A stretch of 62,266 bases of DNA from JAFDCJ01 sp964527835 (GTDB lineage: Bacteria > Desulfobacterota > Desulfobacteria > Desulfobacterales > JAFDCJ01), in NCBI GenBank assembly GCA_964527835.1, contig CAZGNV010000025.1, positions 1 to 62,266 of the forward strand, read 5' to 3'. This document shows positions 32,092 through 39,793 of this stretch, one piece after another. The position numbers and the translations under genes are program-made. Numbering within the stretch: position 1 is the stretch's first letter; each line of letters starts with the position of its first letter. The notes under the pieces are model-generated. The model saw only the letters and a list, made by a program, of their open reading frames with translations, did not search any database and had not been told where the DNA came from.

Positions 32092-33520
32092 CATCTTCTC
32101 CGGGGGGCAGCGGGAATTTAATCGAAAATGTGGTTCCGCGGCCCGGCTCGCTGGAAACCGTAATGGTCGCGTCGTGCTGTTCGATGATTCCGTGGGTGAT
32201 GGCCAACCCGAGACCGTTGCCGTCTTCTTTGGTGGTAAAAAAGGGGTCGAAAATCCTGTCCAGGTCGCTTTCGGGGATTCCGCCGCCCGTGTCGCTGATG
32301 ACCACCTCGACAAACCGCCGGTCGGGGTTATAGGTCGTTGAGATCGATATGGAGCCCCCGGCGTCGGTGGCTTCGATGGCATTGAGGATCAAATTGATGA
32401 TCGCCTGCTGGACCTGGCCCTTGTCGAGATACAGGGCAGGGACGTTGTGCCCCAGTTCACTGGTCAGCTCCAGATCTTTGAAGGCGGCCTGTTTGCGGGT
32501 CAACACCAGGCATTCCATTATAATCTGATTGATGTCGTTTTCCTTTTTCACTGGTTTGGTCTGGCGGGCAAAATCCAGCAGGCTGGTGACGATTTTGCGG
32601 CAACGCAAGGTCTCGTTGGTGATGGTTTCCAGCTCCTCGAAATTCGGATCTTCCGGATCCAGGTCTTCCTGGATCAGCATGGCAGTGGTTAAAACGGTGG
32701 TCAGGGGGTTGTTGATTTCATGGGCCACGCCGGCTGACAGGCGGCCGATGGATGCCAGTTTTTCATGCTGCATCATGGCCTTTTGCATCTTGATGTCCTG
32801 GGTGATATCCCGGGATATCTCGATGGCCCCGATCACATCCCCGTTTTCGATCATCGGATAGGTCGAAATTGAGTAGACGATTTTGCGGTTGTCCCTGTCC
32901 AGGTGGGTATGGGTGGTCCGGGAAGGCTTTTGGGTCTCCAGTGTTTTGATCAGCGGGCAGGGATGATCCTTGCCCGAGCACGGCTGGCTTTGGCGGTGGG
33001 TGATTTCATAGCAGGGGCGGCCGATGACATCCCGGCGCCGCAACCCCAGCTTGTTGAGCAGACTGACATTGATGTCCAGCACCCGGTAATCATAGGCGAT
33101 GACCATGACATCTTCCTGGATCATTTCATTGGTGATGGCTTTGTACCAGGCGCGGGTTTCCTGAAGTTCCTGGTCGGTCTTTTTCTGCAGGGCGGAAAGC
33201 CGCGCGATCTCGTAAAAAAGCTGGGCAGTGGCATCAGAGACAGCCCGCACGGTCTTCTTTTTTTTGGCCAGGATATCATTATAGATATCCATGTTGCCGG
33301 TCAGTTCGATGATCAGATCGATATCATCGCGTTTGAAAAAATCGTTATAATCACGGGTGACGAACAGACCCTTGTTTTTCGCCTTGACCAGCCCGGGTGC
33401 ATTTTCATCGCTATCGGCAACCGCCACGACCTGCGGGTCGATCTCTTGAAAAGTGTGCCGGTCAATAATCTCGATTAAGCGCTTGCAGCGGGGTCCTCCC
33501 CCGACAACGGCGATGTTCAT
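32081..33520 (-). CDS. Histidine kinase with N-terminal Rossmann-like and PAS domains
   Basis: A 479-residue cytoplasmic sensor kinase; no membrane segment is seen. Residues 1-105 read as a dinucleotide-binding fold: MNIAVVGGGPRCKRLIEIID, then VVAVADSDENAP with an acidic residue at the end of the second strand, then DIDLIIELTGN. A PAS domain follows (about 125-245) with the Cys/His-rich motif PCYEITHRQSQPC...CPL, then HisKA with phospho-acceptor His in AGVAHEINNPLTT, and an HATPase domain with DTGGGIPESDLDRIFDPFFT. The likely partner is the NtrC-type protein encoded downstream with overlap. The combination suggests sensing of NAD(H) or a related ligand; that is inference. Position next to the NADH-using operon supports it. 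Confidence 0.88.
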   Translation of the reverse strand: MNIAVVGGGPRCKRLIEIIDRHTFQEIDPQVVAVADSDENAPGLVKAKNKGLFVTRDYNDFFKRDDIDLIIELTGNMDIYNDILAKKKKTVRAVSDATAQLFYEIARLSALQKKTDQELQETRAWYKAITNEMIQEDVMVIAYDYRVLDINVSLLNKLGLRRRDVIGRPCYEITHRQSQPCSGKDHPCPLIKTLETQKPSRTTHTHLDRDNRKIVYSISTYPMIENGDVIGAIEISRDITQDIKMQKAMMQHEKLASIGRLSAGVAHEINNPLTTVLTTAMLIQEDLDPEDPNFEELETITNETLRCRKIVTSLLDFARQTKPVKKENDINQIIMECLVLTRKQAAFKDLELTSELGHNVPALYLDKGQVQQAIINLILNAIEATDAGGSISISTTYNPDRRFVEVVISDTGGGIPESDLDRIFDPFFTTKEDGNGLGLAITHGIIEQHDATITVSSEPGRGTTFSIKFPLPPGEDDAG

Positions 33521-33998
33521 GACGGGACTCCTTATTTTTTGTTTCGATTATGTTACAAACAGGGCAAATAATCAACCACTTGATGCTGTGGCGGTCAATC
33601 CCCCGGCGGGTGGCATCAGTGCTAGGTTTTAAAATAAAATCGACGCCTGCGGTTGCAATTATATTGTTAATCCTGTATAAACGATTCTTCATATTCAGAT
33701 TCTGCATTTTCAAGCCTCAGCAGCCAGACGAGGCATTGTGGGCAAGGAAAAAAAGGGCTAAAACCGGACTTGGGAAAAATTTAATGCACTTGGGGATATT
33801 CCGGGTGCGGCAGCGTCAGCTACGGGCAGTTAACATGCCAGTTTTCCGATTGATACTTCCTTTTTCGCTCTTTGTCGCACCCCCTGCACTTCCGATGGGT
33901 ACCGGTCCTTTAGGAAGTCTGCCGCACGCCATTTGCCACACCACCTCTCATTGTCAACATCATGTCATCATTTGGACCTTTAGCTGCAAGGAGGTCAT
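33521..33998. other. Divergent intergenic region, kinase and tmc
   Basis: No gene is visible in this stretch of about 480 bp. It must carry promoters for the leftward kinase-regulator operon and the rightward tmc operon. A -24/-12-like motif for the kinase lies at 33564-33577. The middle (about 33625-33720) is AT-rich; the right half is more mixed and could hold the tmc promoter, but I could not assign one. Confidence 0.6.
33564..33578 (-). promoter_or_regulatory. Possible sigma-54 promoter of the kinase-regulator operon
   Basis: Minus strand TGGTTGATTATTTGC keeps the GG and GC at correct spacing and the -12 TTGC, but -24 CAC is replaced by TTG. Predicted start near 33553, about 33 bases before the kinase ATG. 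Weaker than the 30282 promoter. Confidence 0.42.
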
Positions 33999-35261
33999 AT
34001 GATCAATATGGATCACTGGGACTGGGATACCCGGGAAAAAATTGTCGCCATCGGGGACTGGTCCCGGCAGTTTGAGTGGGTTGAAGAACCCTACGTGAGC
34101 CCGGACGGTGAAAAAATTGCCGCCATTGTCAACGTGGCGGAAGGGGAATTCAAGGTTTGCGTGAACGGGCAGACTTGGGAAAATACTTTTGACAAGATAT
34201 GGTACCTGCGATTTTCCCCCGACGGTCGGCTGACCGGCCTGGTGTCGGAAACCGCCGAGTGGACCGTGGCCGTGGACGGGGTCAGCTGGGAACACAAATT
34301 CGGCTACGTCTGGAACACCCTGTTCAGCGAAGACGGGCGGCATATTGCCGTAGCGGCCCAGCAGGACATGCAGTATTGCATGGTCGTTGATGACACGCCC
34401 TGGGCGCAGACGTTTTCCAACCTGACCGACCCGGTGCTGGGTGGGGGCGGCAAAAACACCGCGGCGGTTGTCCAGATCGAGGACTTCGGCGAGGCTGATG
34501 TCGAAAAATACCAGCAGGGGGCTTATACCGCGGCTTTGAACGGCAATCCCTGGGACGTGCGCTTTGTCAATGTCTGGAAAATGGCCCTCAGTGCCGATGG
34601 CCGCCACCTGGCAGCCGAGGTGCGGTTGAATCTTTACGACTACACCATTGCCGTCGACGGGCAGCCGTGGGAGCAAACATTCGGCTGTGTCTGGGAGCCC
34701 GTCTTTAACCCCGTCAGCGGCAAGGCCGTGGCACCGGTGAGAACCCAGGGGGCCTGGACCCTGGCCGAAGACGGCGATCTGATCTGGAACCAGCGCTTTG
34801 TGCAGCTGTGGCACCAGGTCTTCAGCCCGGACGGCAGCCGGCTGGCGGCGGTGGTGGCTCCCAAATACGGCAAATGGACGGTGGCCGTGGACGGCAAGCC
34901 CTGGACGGTTACCTTCCAGGACATGGTGACCGACCTGGTGTTCAGTCCGGACGGTCAACGCACGGCCGCGGTGGCCAAGCAGGGGCAGCGCTGGAAGATT
35001 GTGGCCGACGGGGCGGTATGGAAGCATGATTTTGACATGGCCTGGAAGCCGGTTTTCAGCCCGGACAGCCGGCATGTGGCAGCCCGGGTGGAAAAAAACG
35101 GCAAATACACCATTGCCGTTGACGATCGGCTCTGGCAGCGGCAATGTGAAGTGGCCTGGGACCCGGTGTTCAGTCCGGCAGGCGATAAGATCCTGCTGCG
35201 CAGCGTCGAAGACGGCAAGTATTTTCGACGGGTCCTGCCGGTAGCGGAATTGATCGGCTAA
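33999..35261 (+). CDS. tmcD: TmcD, WD40-like Trp-rich beta-propeller
   Basis: A 420-residue soluble protein composed of about eight to nine repeats of roughly 43-45 residues. Each repeat has a W-x-x-x-F-x-x-(V/M)W pair followed by (F/V)S-x-DG-(R/Q)-x-x-AA and (Y/W)T-(I/V)AVDG. Such a propeller is the TmcD component of the Tmc complex. The protein has no signal peptide and is presumably cytoplasmic, where it may support assembly or interaction with the HdrD-like TmcB. A strong Shine-Dalgarno AAGGAGG precedes the ATG. It is first in a four-gene operon, with tmcC starting 57 bp downstream, which is the reverse of the tmcABCD order described in Desulfovibrio. Confidence 0.85.
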   Translation: MINMDHWDWDTREKIVAIGDWSRQFEWVEEPYVSPDGEKIAAIVNVAEGEFKVCVNGQTWENTFDKIWYLRFSPDGRLTGLVSETAEWTVAVDGVSWEHKFGYVWNTLFSEDGRHIAVAAQQDMQYCMVVDDTPWAQTFSNLTDPVLGGGGKNTAAVVQIEDFGEADVEKYQQGAYTAALNGNPWDVRFVNVWKMALSADGRHLAAEVRLNLYDYTIAVDGQPWEQTFGCVWEPVFNPVSGKAVAPVRTQGAWTLAEDGDLIWNQRFVQLWHQVFSPDGSRLAAVVAPKYGKWTVAVDGKPWTVTFQDMVTDLVFSPDGQRTAAVAKQGQRWKIVADGAVWKHDFDMAWKPVFSPDSRHVAARVEKNGKYTIAVDDRLWQRQCEVAWDPVFSPAGDKILLRSVEDGKYFRRVLPVAELIG

Positions 35262-35317
35262 GGCCATCGGGTTCATGGGTGAGCGCTGGTGCGCAAACAA
35301 GGCAAAAGGGGAGAACA

Positions 35318-35977
35318 ATGAACAGCCTGTATAACTTTGTCAGCGGGCCTCTGGCGTGGGCGGCATTCGTGATTTTCATCGGCGGCAGCCTGTACCGGCT
35401 CATCAGTTTGCTTCGGCTGGTGCATACAAAGGAGAAATTCATTTACAGCTATATGAGCTGGAAGTACAGCCTGCGCTCGATTTTTCACTGGATCATCCCC
35501 TTTGCCAGCACCAACTGGAGACAACATCCGGTGTTGACCATTGTCACTTTTGTGTTTCACATCTGCCTGTTTGCCACCCCGATCTTTCTGCTGGCCCATG
35601 TGATTTTGTGGGAAGAGGCTTTCAACATCAGCTGGTGGACGCTGTCCGATGGCACGGCCATTTTGATGACCCTGGTGGTCATCGGCAGCTGCGTGTTTTT
35701 TCTGGTGCGACGCATCGTATCCGCCGAGGTGCAATACGTCACCTCGGTTTCCGACTATGTGATCCTGGCCATCGTGGCCGCACCGTTTGTCACCGGGCTG
35801 CTGGCCTATTACCAGTGGTTTGACTACCCGGTCATGACGATTCTGCACATCGTCTCCGGGGAAATCATGCTGGCGGCGATTCCCTTTACCCGCCTGAGCC
35901 ACATGCTGTTTGCACCGCTGACCCGGGCGTACATGGGATCGGAATTCGGAGGAATTCGACGTGCCAGGGACTGGTAG
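35318..35977 (+). CDS. tmcC: TmcC, membrane cytochrome b subunit
   Basis: A 219-residue integral membrane protein with five hydrophobic segments and histidines placed as in NarI-type cytochrome b subunits (IFHWIIPF, VFHICLFA, LAHVILW, ILHIVSGE, LSHMLFAP). It would take electrons from periplasmic cytochrome c3 (TmcA) and pass them to the cytoplasmic TmcB or the menaquinone pool. The ATG at 35318, with GGGGAG ahead, is preferred to an upstream GTG. It is the second gene in the tmcDCBA operon and is separated from tmcB by a 175-bp gap that contains simple-repeat DNA. Confidence 0.87.
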   Translation: MNSLYNFVSGPLAWAAFVIFIGGSLYRLISLLRLVHTKEKFIYSYMSWKYSLRSIFHWIIPFASTNWRQHPVLTIVTFVFHICLFATPIFLLAHVILWEEAFNISWWTLSDGTAILMTLVVIGSCVFFLVRRIVSAEVQYVTSVSDYVILAIVAAPFVTGLLAYYQWFDYPVMTILHIVSGEIMLAAIPFTRLSHMLFAPLTRAYMGSEFGGIRRARDW

Positions 35978-36030
35978 GGAGGGACTCACTCTTTCATTGA
36001 TGATCGAGCCTCAACTGCACATTGCGAAAG

Positions 36031-36060
36031 GCAACGGACAACGGACGACTGACAACAGAC
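36031..36060. repeat. ACGGACAACGGACGACTGAC simple repeat, copy 1
   Basis: Degenerate ACGGACAACGGACGACTGAC wording within the tmcC-tmcB gap. Similar text lies at 39674-39706. Intergenic, non-coding. Confidence 0.6.
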
Positions 36061-36151
36061 CTGTTGGATTCTGTTCATTTGCGATTGAAAGACAAGAAAT
36101 TGCACAGGTGGTATCCCGACGTTTTTTACTGCCACACAGGAGGTTGCTGAA

Positions 36152-37489
36152 ATGGTAGAGCCTGCCAAGAAAGAACAATCCAGCGAAGTGGTCGACGAGG
36201 GGCTGGAAAGGGGCGTGCAAAAGCTGACCGCCGAACAAATCGCAAAAGTGATCAACCGGGTGCTCAAGGGGGAGGCCGGCGCGCGGCTGAAAGCTTACGT
36301 GGAGACCTGCATCCACTGCGGGCTTTGCTCGGAGGCCTGTCACTACTATCTTTCCCATGACAATGAGCCGCGCTGGTCACCGGTGGGCAAAGTCAAGCAG
36401 ACCCTGTGGGAGATGATCCGCCGGAAGGGAAAAGTGGATGCTGAATTCATCAAAAGCGCCGCCACCATTGCCGCCACCGAGTGCAACCTGTGCAAGCGCT
36501 GCGCCATGTACTGTCCGTTTGGCATCGATATCGCCTACCTGATGCTCGTGGTGCGCCGCATCACCCACCTGCTAGGGGTCACGCCCCTTTATATCCAGGA
36601 CACGGCCCACAGCCATGCGGCCACCTTCAACCAAATGTGGGTCAAGGACGATGAGTGGATCGACACCTTGCAGTGGCAGGAGGAAGAGGCCCAGGCGGAG
36701 ATTCCCACCCTGCGCATTCCCCTGGAAAAGGAAGGGGCCGAAATCATGTACTCGGTGATCGGCCCGGAACCCAAGTTCCAGGCCCAGCTGATCTATCAGG
36801 CCGCGGTCATCATGGATGTGGCCGGGGTGGATTGGACCATGCCGGCCACGCCGGGCTGGGATAACAGCGACATGGCCATGTTTACCGGCGACAACGAAAT
36901 CATGGGGCGCATCAAGCGCGCCCATTTTGAAACCGCGGCCCGGCTGAAGGTCAAGAGGATCGTCATGGGCGAATGCGGCCATGCCTTTCGCTCTGTTTAT
37001 GACGTGGGCAACCGCTGGCTGGGCTGGCGCATGCCGCCCATACCCATTGTCCACGCCATCGAGTTTTACCACGAGCTGCTGTCTGCAGGAAAAATCAAGA
37101 TTGGCGAAAAATTCAAAGAGCCCGTTACCCTGCACGATCCATGCAATGTCATCCGGGGCGGCGGACTGATGGAGCAATCGCGTTACGTGATCAATGCGAT
37201 CTGCGAAGAATTGGTGGAAATGCATCCCAATCGGGAGTATAATTATTGCTGCTGCGCCGGCGGCGGGGTGATCAACTGCGGTCCGCCGTTCAAGCTCCAG
37301 CGTGTGCAAAGCAACCGGGTCAAGGCCGAGCAATTGTTTGCCGCCAAGGCACGGGGGGCAAAAGTGCTCATCGCCCCATGTCACAACTGCCACAGCGGGC
37401 TGGAAGACATCAACCACCATTACGGCCTGAACATGGAAATAAAATTTATTGGTGATATCCTGTATGAGGTGATGGAAAAACCGGCTTAA
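36152..37489 (+). CDS. tmcB: TmcB, HdrD-like CCG iron-sulfur protein
   Basis: A 445-residue cytoplasmic iron-sulfur subunit. N-terminal half carries two [4Fe-4S] motifs (CIHCGLCSEACHYYL and CNLCKRCAMYCPFG); the C-terminal half has the two CCG domains (MGECGHAFR through HDPCNVIR, and CCCAGGGVINCG with APCHNCHSG) that bind the noncubane cluster of HdrB/D-type disulfide reductases. In Tmc complexes this subunit is believed to meet cytoplasmic thiol/disulfide partners such as DsrC-trisulfide. Strong ribosome site CAGGAGG. The CCG signature cysteines appear complete. Confidence 0.93.
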   Translation: MVEPAKKEQSSEVVDEGLERGVQKLTAEQIAKVINRVLKGEAGARLKAYVETCIHCGLCSEACHYYLSHDNEPRWSPVGKVKQTLWEMIRRKGKVDAEFIKSAATIAATECNLCKRCAMYCPFGIDIAYLMLVVRRITHLLGVTPLYIQDTAHSHAATFNQMWVKDDEWIDTLQWQEEEAQAEIPTLRIPLEKEGAEIMYSVIGPEPKFQAQLIYQAAVIMDVAGVDWTMPATPGWDNSDMAMFTGDNEIMGRIKRAHFETAARLKVKRIVMGECGHAFRSVYDVGNRWLGWRMPPIPIVHAIEFYHELLSAGKIKIGEKFKEPVTLHDPCNVIRGGGLMEQSRYVINAICEELVEMHPNREYNYCCCAGGGVINCGPPFKLQRVQSNRVKAEQLFAAKARGAKVLIAPCHNCHSGLEDINHHYGLNMEIKFIGDILYEVMEKPA

Positions 37490-37496
37490 TTTTAAT

Positions 37497-37533
37497 TTGA
37501 TGTCGCTCGAAAATGACTTTTACGGGGCCGTCT
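37497..37533. repeat. Partial MITE-like repeat between tmcB and tmcA
   Basis: TTGATGTCGCTCGAAAATGA and the following CTTTTACGG match the right end of the repeat at 1325-1499. About 35 bases only. Confidence 0.6.
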
Positions 37534-37576
37534 TAATTTGATGAATCCGCATACGGGTCCAAAGGAGACAAGTTCG

Positions 37577-37990
37577 ATGAAAAAAGGCATTCTGTTCCTG
37601 GGCATGTCGTTGATGGTGTCCCTGCTGATTCTGGCAGCCGCCTATAGTCAGGAAGACATGGTGGTGGTCAATGACCCGGGATTCAAGGCGTCGCAGCGGC
37701 CGCCGGCGGTCTTCCAACATGATCAGCACAACGAAAGCGCCGGCATCGAGGAGTGCAACGAGTGCCACCATGTTTACGAGGACGGCAACCTGGCGGAAGA
37801 CGAGTCCTCCGAAGACCAGAGCTGCTCGGACTGCCACGGGCTGAAGGCTGACGGCAGCCAGCCGGGATTGATGAAAGCATTTCACGCCAACTGTAAAGGG
37901 TGCCATCAGAAAAGCGGAAAGGGACCGATCATGTGCGGACAGTGTCATGTGCGGCGGCCGGCAGACAATGGACAGAAGGAGATTCAGTAA
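37577..37990 (+). CDS. tmcA: TmcA, periplasmic tetraheme cytochrome c3
   Basis: A 137-residue exported cytochrome with a cleavable signal peptide (KKGILFLGMSLMVSLLILAA). Four CxxCH heme-binding motifs are present: CNECH, CSDCH, CKGCH and CGQCH. Eight histidines remain in the mature protein, giving bis-histidine ligation of four hemes as in type I/II cytochrome c3. It would accept electrons from periplasmic hydrogenase or formate dehydrogenase. ATG at 37577 follows AAAGGAG. Last gene of tmcDCBA; a repeat element follows at 38003. Confidence 0.93.
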   Translation: MKKGILFLGMSLMVSLLILAAAYSQEDMVVVNDPGFKASQRPPAVFQHDQHNESAGIEECNECHHVYEDGNLAEDESSEDQSCSDCHGLKADGSQPGLMKAFHANCKGCHQKSGKGPIMCGQCHVRRPADNGQKEIQ

Positions 37991-38002
37991 AGGCTGATGG
38001 TT

Positions 38003-38094
38003 CCGTAAAAAGCTTGTTTAGGCCGCTAGCGGCAACCTATGAACAACGAACTTGGGTTGACTTCGTTTGAAGTCATTTTCGAGCGACATCAACC
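38003..38094. repeat. MITE-like repeat, variant B
   Basis: Starts CCGTAAAAAGC and ends with the inverse of the right end of the repeat at 1325, but the middle differs (GCCGCTAGCGGC palindrome). The start is shared with the element at the right edge of the window (62214). Confidence 0.65.
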
Positions 38095-38152
38095 TGCGAT
38101 TTAATCTCTCAATTTCCTCGCATTGTCAAAACTCAAAACGGTGAGGTCAGGC

Positions 38153-38503
38153 ATGGCGAAAAAAATTCTAATCATTGATGATGATCCGGTGGTGGTGAAA
38201 TACCTGCAGGCCGTGTTTAGCGACAATGGCTACGCCACCTGCAGTGCGGGCAGCAGCATGGAGGGGTTGGATGTGGTCAGACAGGAAAAACCCGATCTGA
38301 TCACCCTTGACCTTCAAATGCCCGGTGAGTGGGGCCCCCGGTTTTACCGCAAATTGAGGCAGGATAAACAGTTGCGAAACATCCCGGTGATCGTAATCAG
38401 TGGAATTGACGGGGATCACGCCATCAAAGATGCGGTGGCTTTCGTCAAAAAACCCTTTGACCCTGAAAAATTGGTGGGCATCGTTAAAAACACCATCGGG
38501 TAG
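38153..38503 (+). CDS. Single-domain response regulator
   Basis: A 116-residue receiver domain only, opening KKILIIDDDPVVVKYLQAVF with phospho-acceptor Asp in ITLDLQMPG, the Ser/Thr position in VIVISG and the Lys in FVKKPFDPEKL. No output domain, so it likely acts by protein-protein contact or phosphotransfer. ATG at 38153 after GTGAGG. Stand-alone between tmcA and miaA. Confidence 0.9.
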   Translation: MAKKILIIDDDPVVVKYLQAVFSDNGYATCSAGSSMEGLDVVRQEKPDLITLDLQMPGEWGPRFYRKLRQDKQLRNIPVIVISGIDGDHAIKDAVAFVKKPFDPEKLVGIVKNTIG

Positions 38504-38700
38504 ATTCGTGCATTCGGGCCACGAAATTCGTCCCCGACCCGCGCCGGCCGGCACGAAACCAACGGCGCAAGCCCGCGTTTTTCAACTCCCCTCCAATGGC
38601 CGGCCGCATGCTGCCGTTTTTGCTTCCTGCGACGGGTTTGCCCCGCGCTGAGGCTTGAATTTGAAGGGCATGTTTTTAGCTGCGCCCCTTTTTTATTGCC

Positions 38701-39633
38701 ATGGTACCAGCGCGTGAAAAAACAAAGGTTGTTGTCATCTGCGGTCCCACCGGTGTCGGCAAGACGGCAACCGCCATTGAGCTTGCGCGCAGGTTCAACG
38801 GTGAGATTATCAGTGCGGATTCCATGCAGGTTTACCGGCGCCTGGATATCGGCACCGCCAAACCCACAGCCGCCGAGCGGGCCCGGGTGGCGCACCACAT
38901 GATTGACATTGTGGATCCGGATGAAGAGTTCAACGCCCGGCTTTTTTCACAGCAGGGCCGGGGCGTGATCGCCGAGCTGCACCGGCGGGAGCGCACCCCT
39001 TTTGTAGTCGGCGGAACCGGCCTTTACATCAAGGCGCTGCTGCACGGTTTGTTTGCCGCTGGGCCGGTGGCGCCCGAGATTCGCAGCCGCCTGAAAAAGC
39101 AGGCCGAAAAGCTCGGCAGCCGGGCGCTTTTCGACCGGTTGCAGGCCTGCGATCCCGAGGCCGCCGCGCACCTGCACCCCAACGACACCTATCGCATTAT
39201 TCGCGCACTGGAAACATTTGAGGCCGGCGGCGGGACAATCTCGGCGCATCAGCGCCGGCACGGGTTTGCCGAAAACCCTTTTGCAACGCTGACCATCGGG
39301 CTGGCCATGGAACGGCAGCGGCTTTACCAGCGCATCGATGAGCGGGTGGATGCCATGATCGCTGCGGGGCTGCTGGCAGAAGTCAGGGGACTTCTCAAAA
39401 TGGGGTATGGCGCGCGACTTAAATCCATGCAGTCCATCGGCTACCGGCATATGGTGGACTTCATCGAAGCGCGCTTGCCCTGGGATGAAGCGGTGCGCAC
39501 CTTCAAGCGCGACAGCCGCCGGTATGCCAAGCGGCAGCTGACGTGGTTCGGGGCCGACCCGGCAATCATCTGGCATGATCCCGGCCAGATTGACGAGATC
39601 GCCGAGGCGATAGATCAATTCTTGCAGTCTTGA
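38701..39633 (+). CDS. miaA: tRNA dimethylallyltransferase MiaA
   Basis: A 310-residue enzyme that transfers the dimethylallyl group to A37 of tRNAs reading UNN codons. Walker-A motif GPTGVGKT, the DSMQVYRRLDIGTAKP segment, and the tRNA-binding QSIGYRHM near residue 245 are canonical, and the length is normal. There is no mutL or hfq next to it, unlike in many enterobacteria. Conserved housekeeping gene; the C-terminal DSRRYAKRQLTWF motif is present. Confidence 0.96.
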   Translation: MVPAREKTKVVVICGPTGVGKTATAIELARRFNGEIISADSMQVYRRLDIGTAKPTAAERARVAHHMIDIVDPDEEFNARLFSQQGRGVIAELHRRERTPFVVGGTGLYIKALLHGLFAAGPVAPEIRSRLKKQAEKLGSRALFDRLQACDPEAAAHLHPNDTYRIIRALETFEAGGGTISAHQRRHGFAENPFATLTIGLAMERQRLYQRIDERVDAMIAAGLLAEVRGLLKMGYGARLKSMQSIGYRHMVDFIEARLPWDEAVRTFKRDSRRYAKRQLTWFGADPAIIWHDPGQIDEIAEAIDQFLQS

Positions 39634-39673
39634 CCCTCGAGGAGGACAAAATCACTCATTATGCCGCTCATCA

Positions 39674-39706
39674 GGCAACGGACCACTGACGACGGACAAC
39701 GGACCC
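39674..39706. repeat. ACGGACAACGGACGACTGAC simple repeat, copy 2
   Basis: Reads GGCAACGGACCACTGACGAC then GGACAACGGACCC, similar to 36031-36060. Intergenic between miaA and the phosphatase gene. Confidence 0.6.
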
Positions 39707-39793
39707 ATTGGGGCTTGCCCAATTGGGGAAATCGTATCATTTTGTCTTCTTGCACTTGATAAAACGCGACTGGCTTCCGAAAAGGTTGAATGC

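Noticed and set aside
32095..32382. N-terminal extension of the NtrC-type protein
   Set aside because: Low-complexity Pro/Ser/Arg wording, typical of an antisense-frame shadow of the kinase HATPase domain; a good start lies at 32091.
33971..33986. Sigma-54-like TTGGACCTTTAGCTGC before tmcD
   Set aside because: GG and GC spacing fits, but the predicted start would lie at the tmcD start codon and the site would contain its ribosome-binding sequence.
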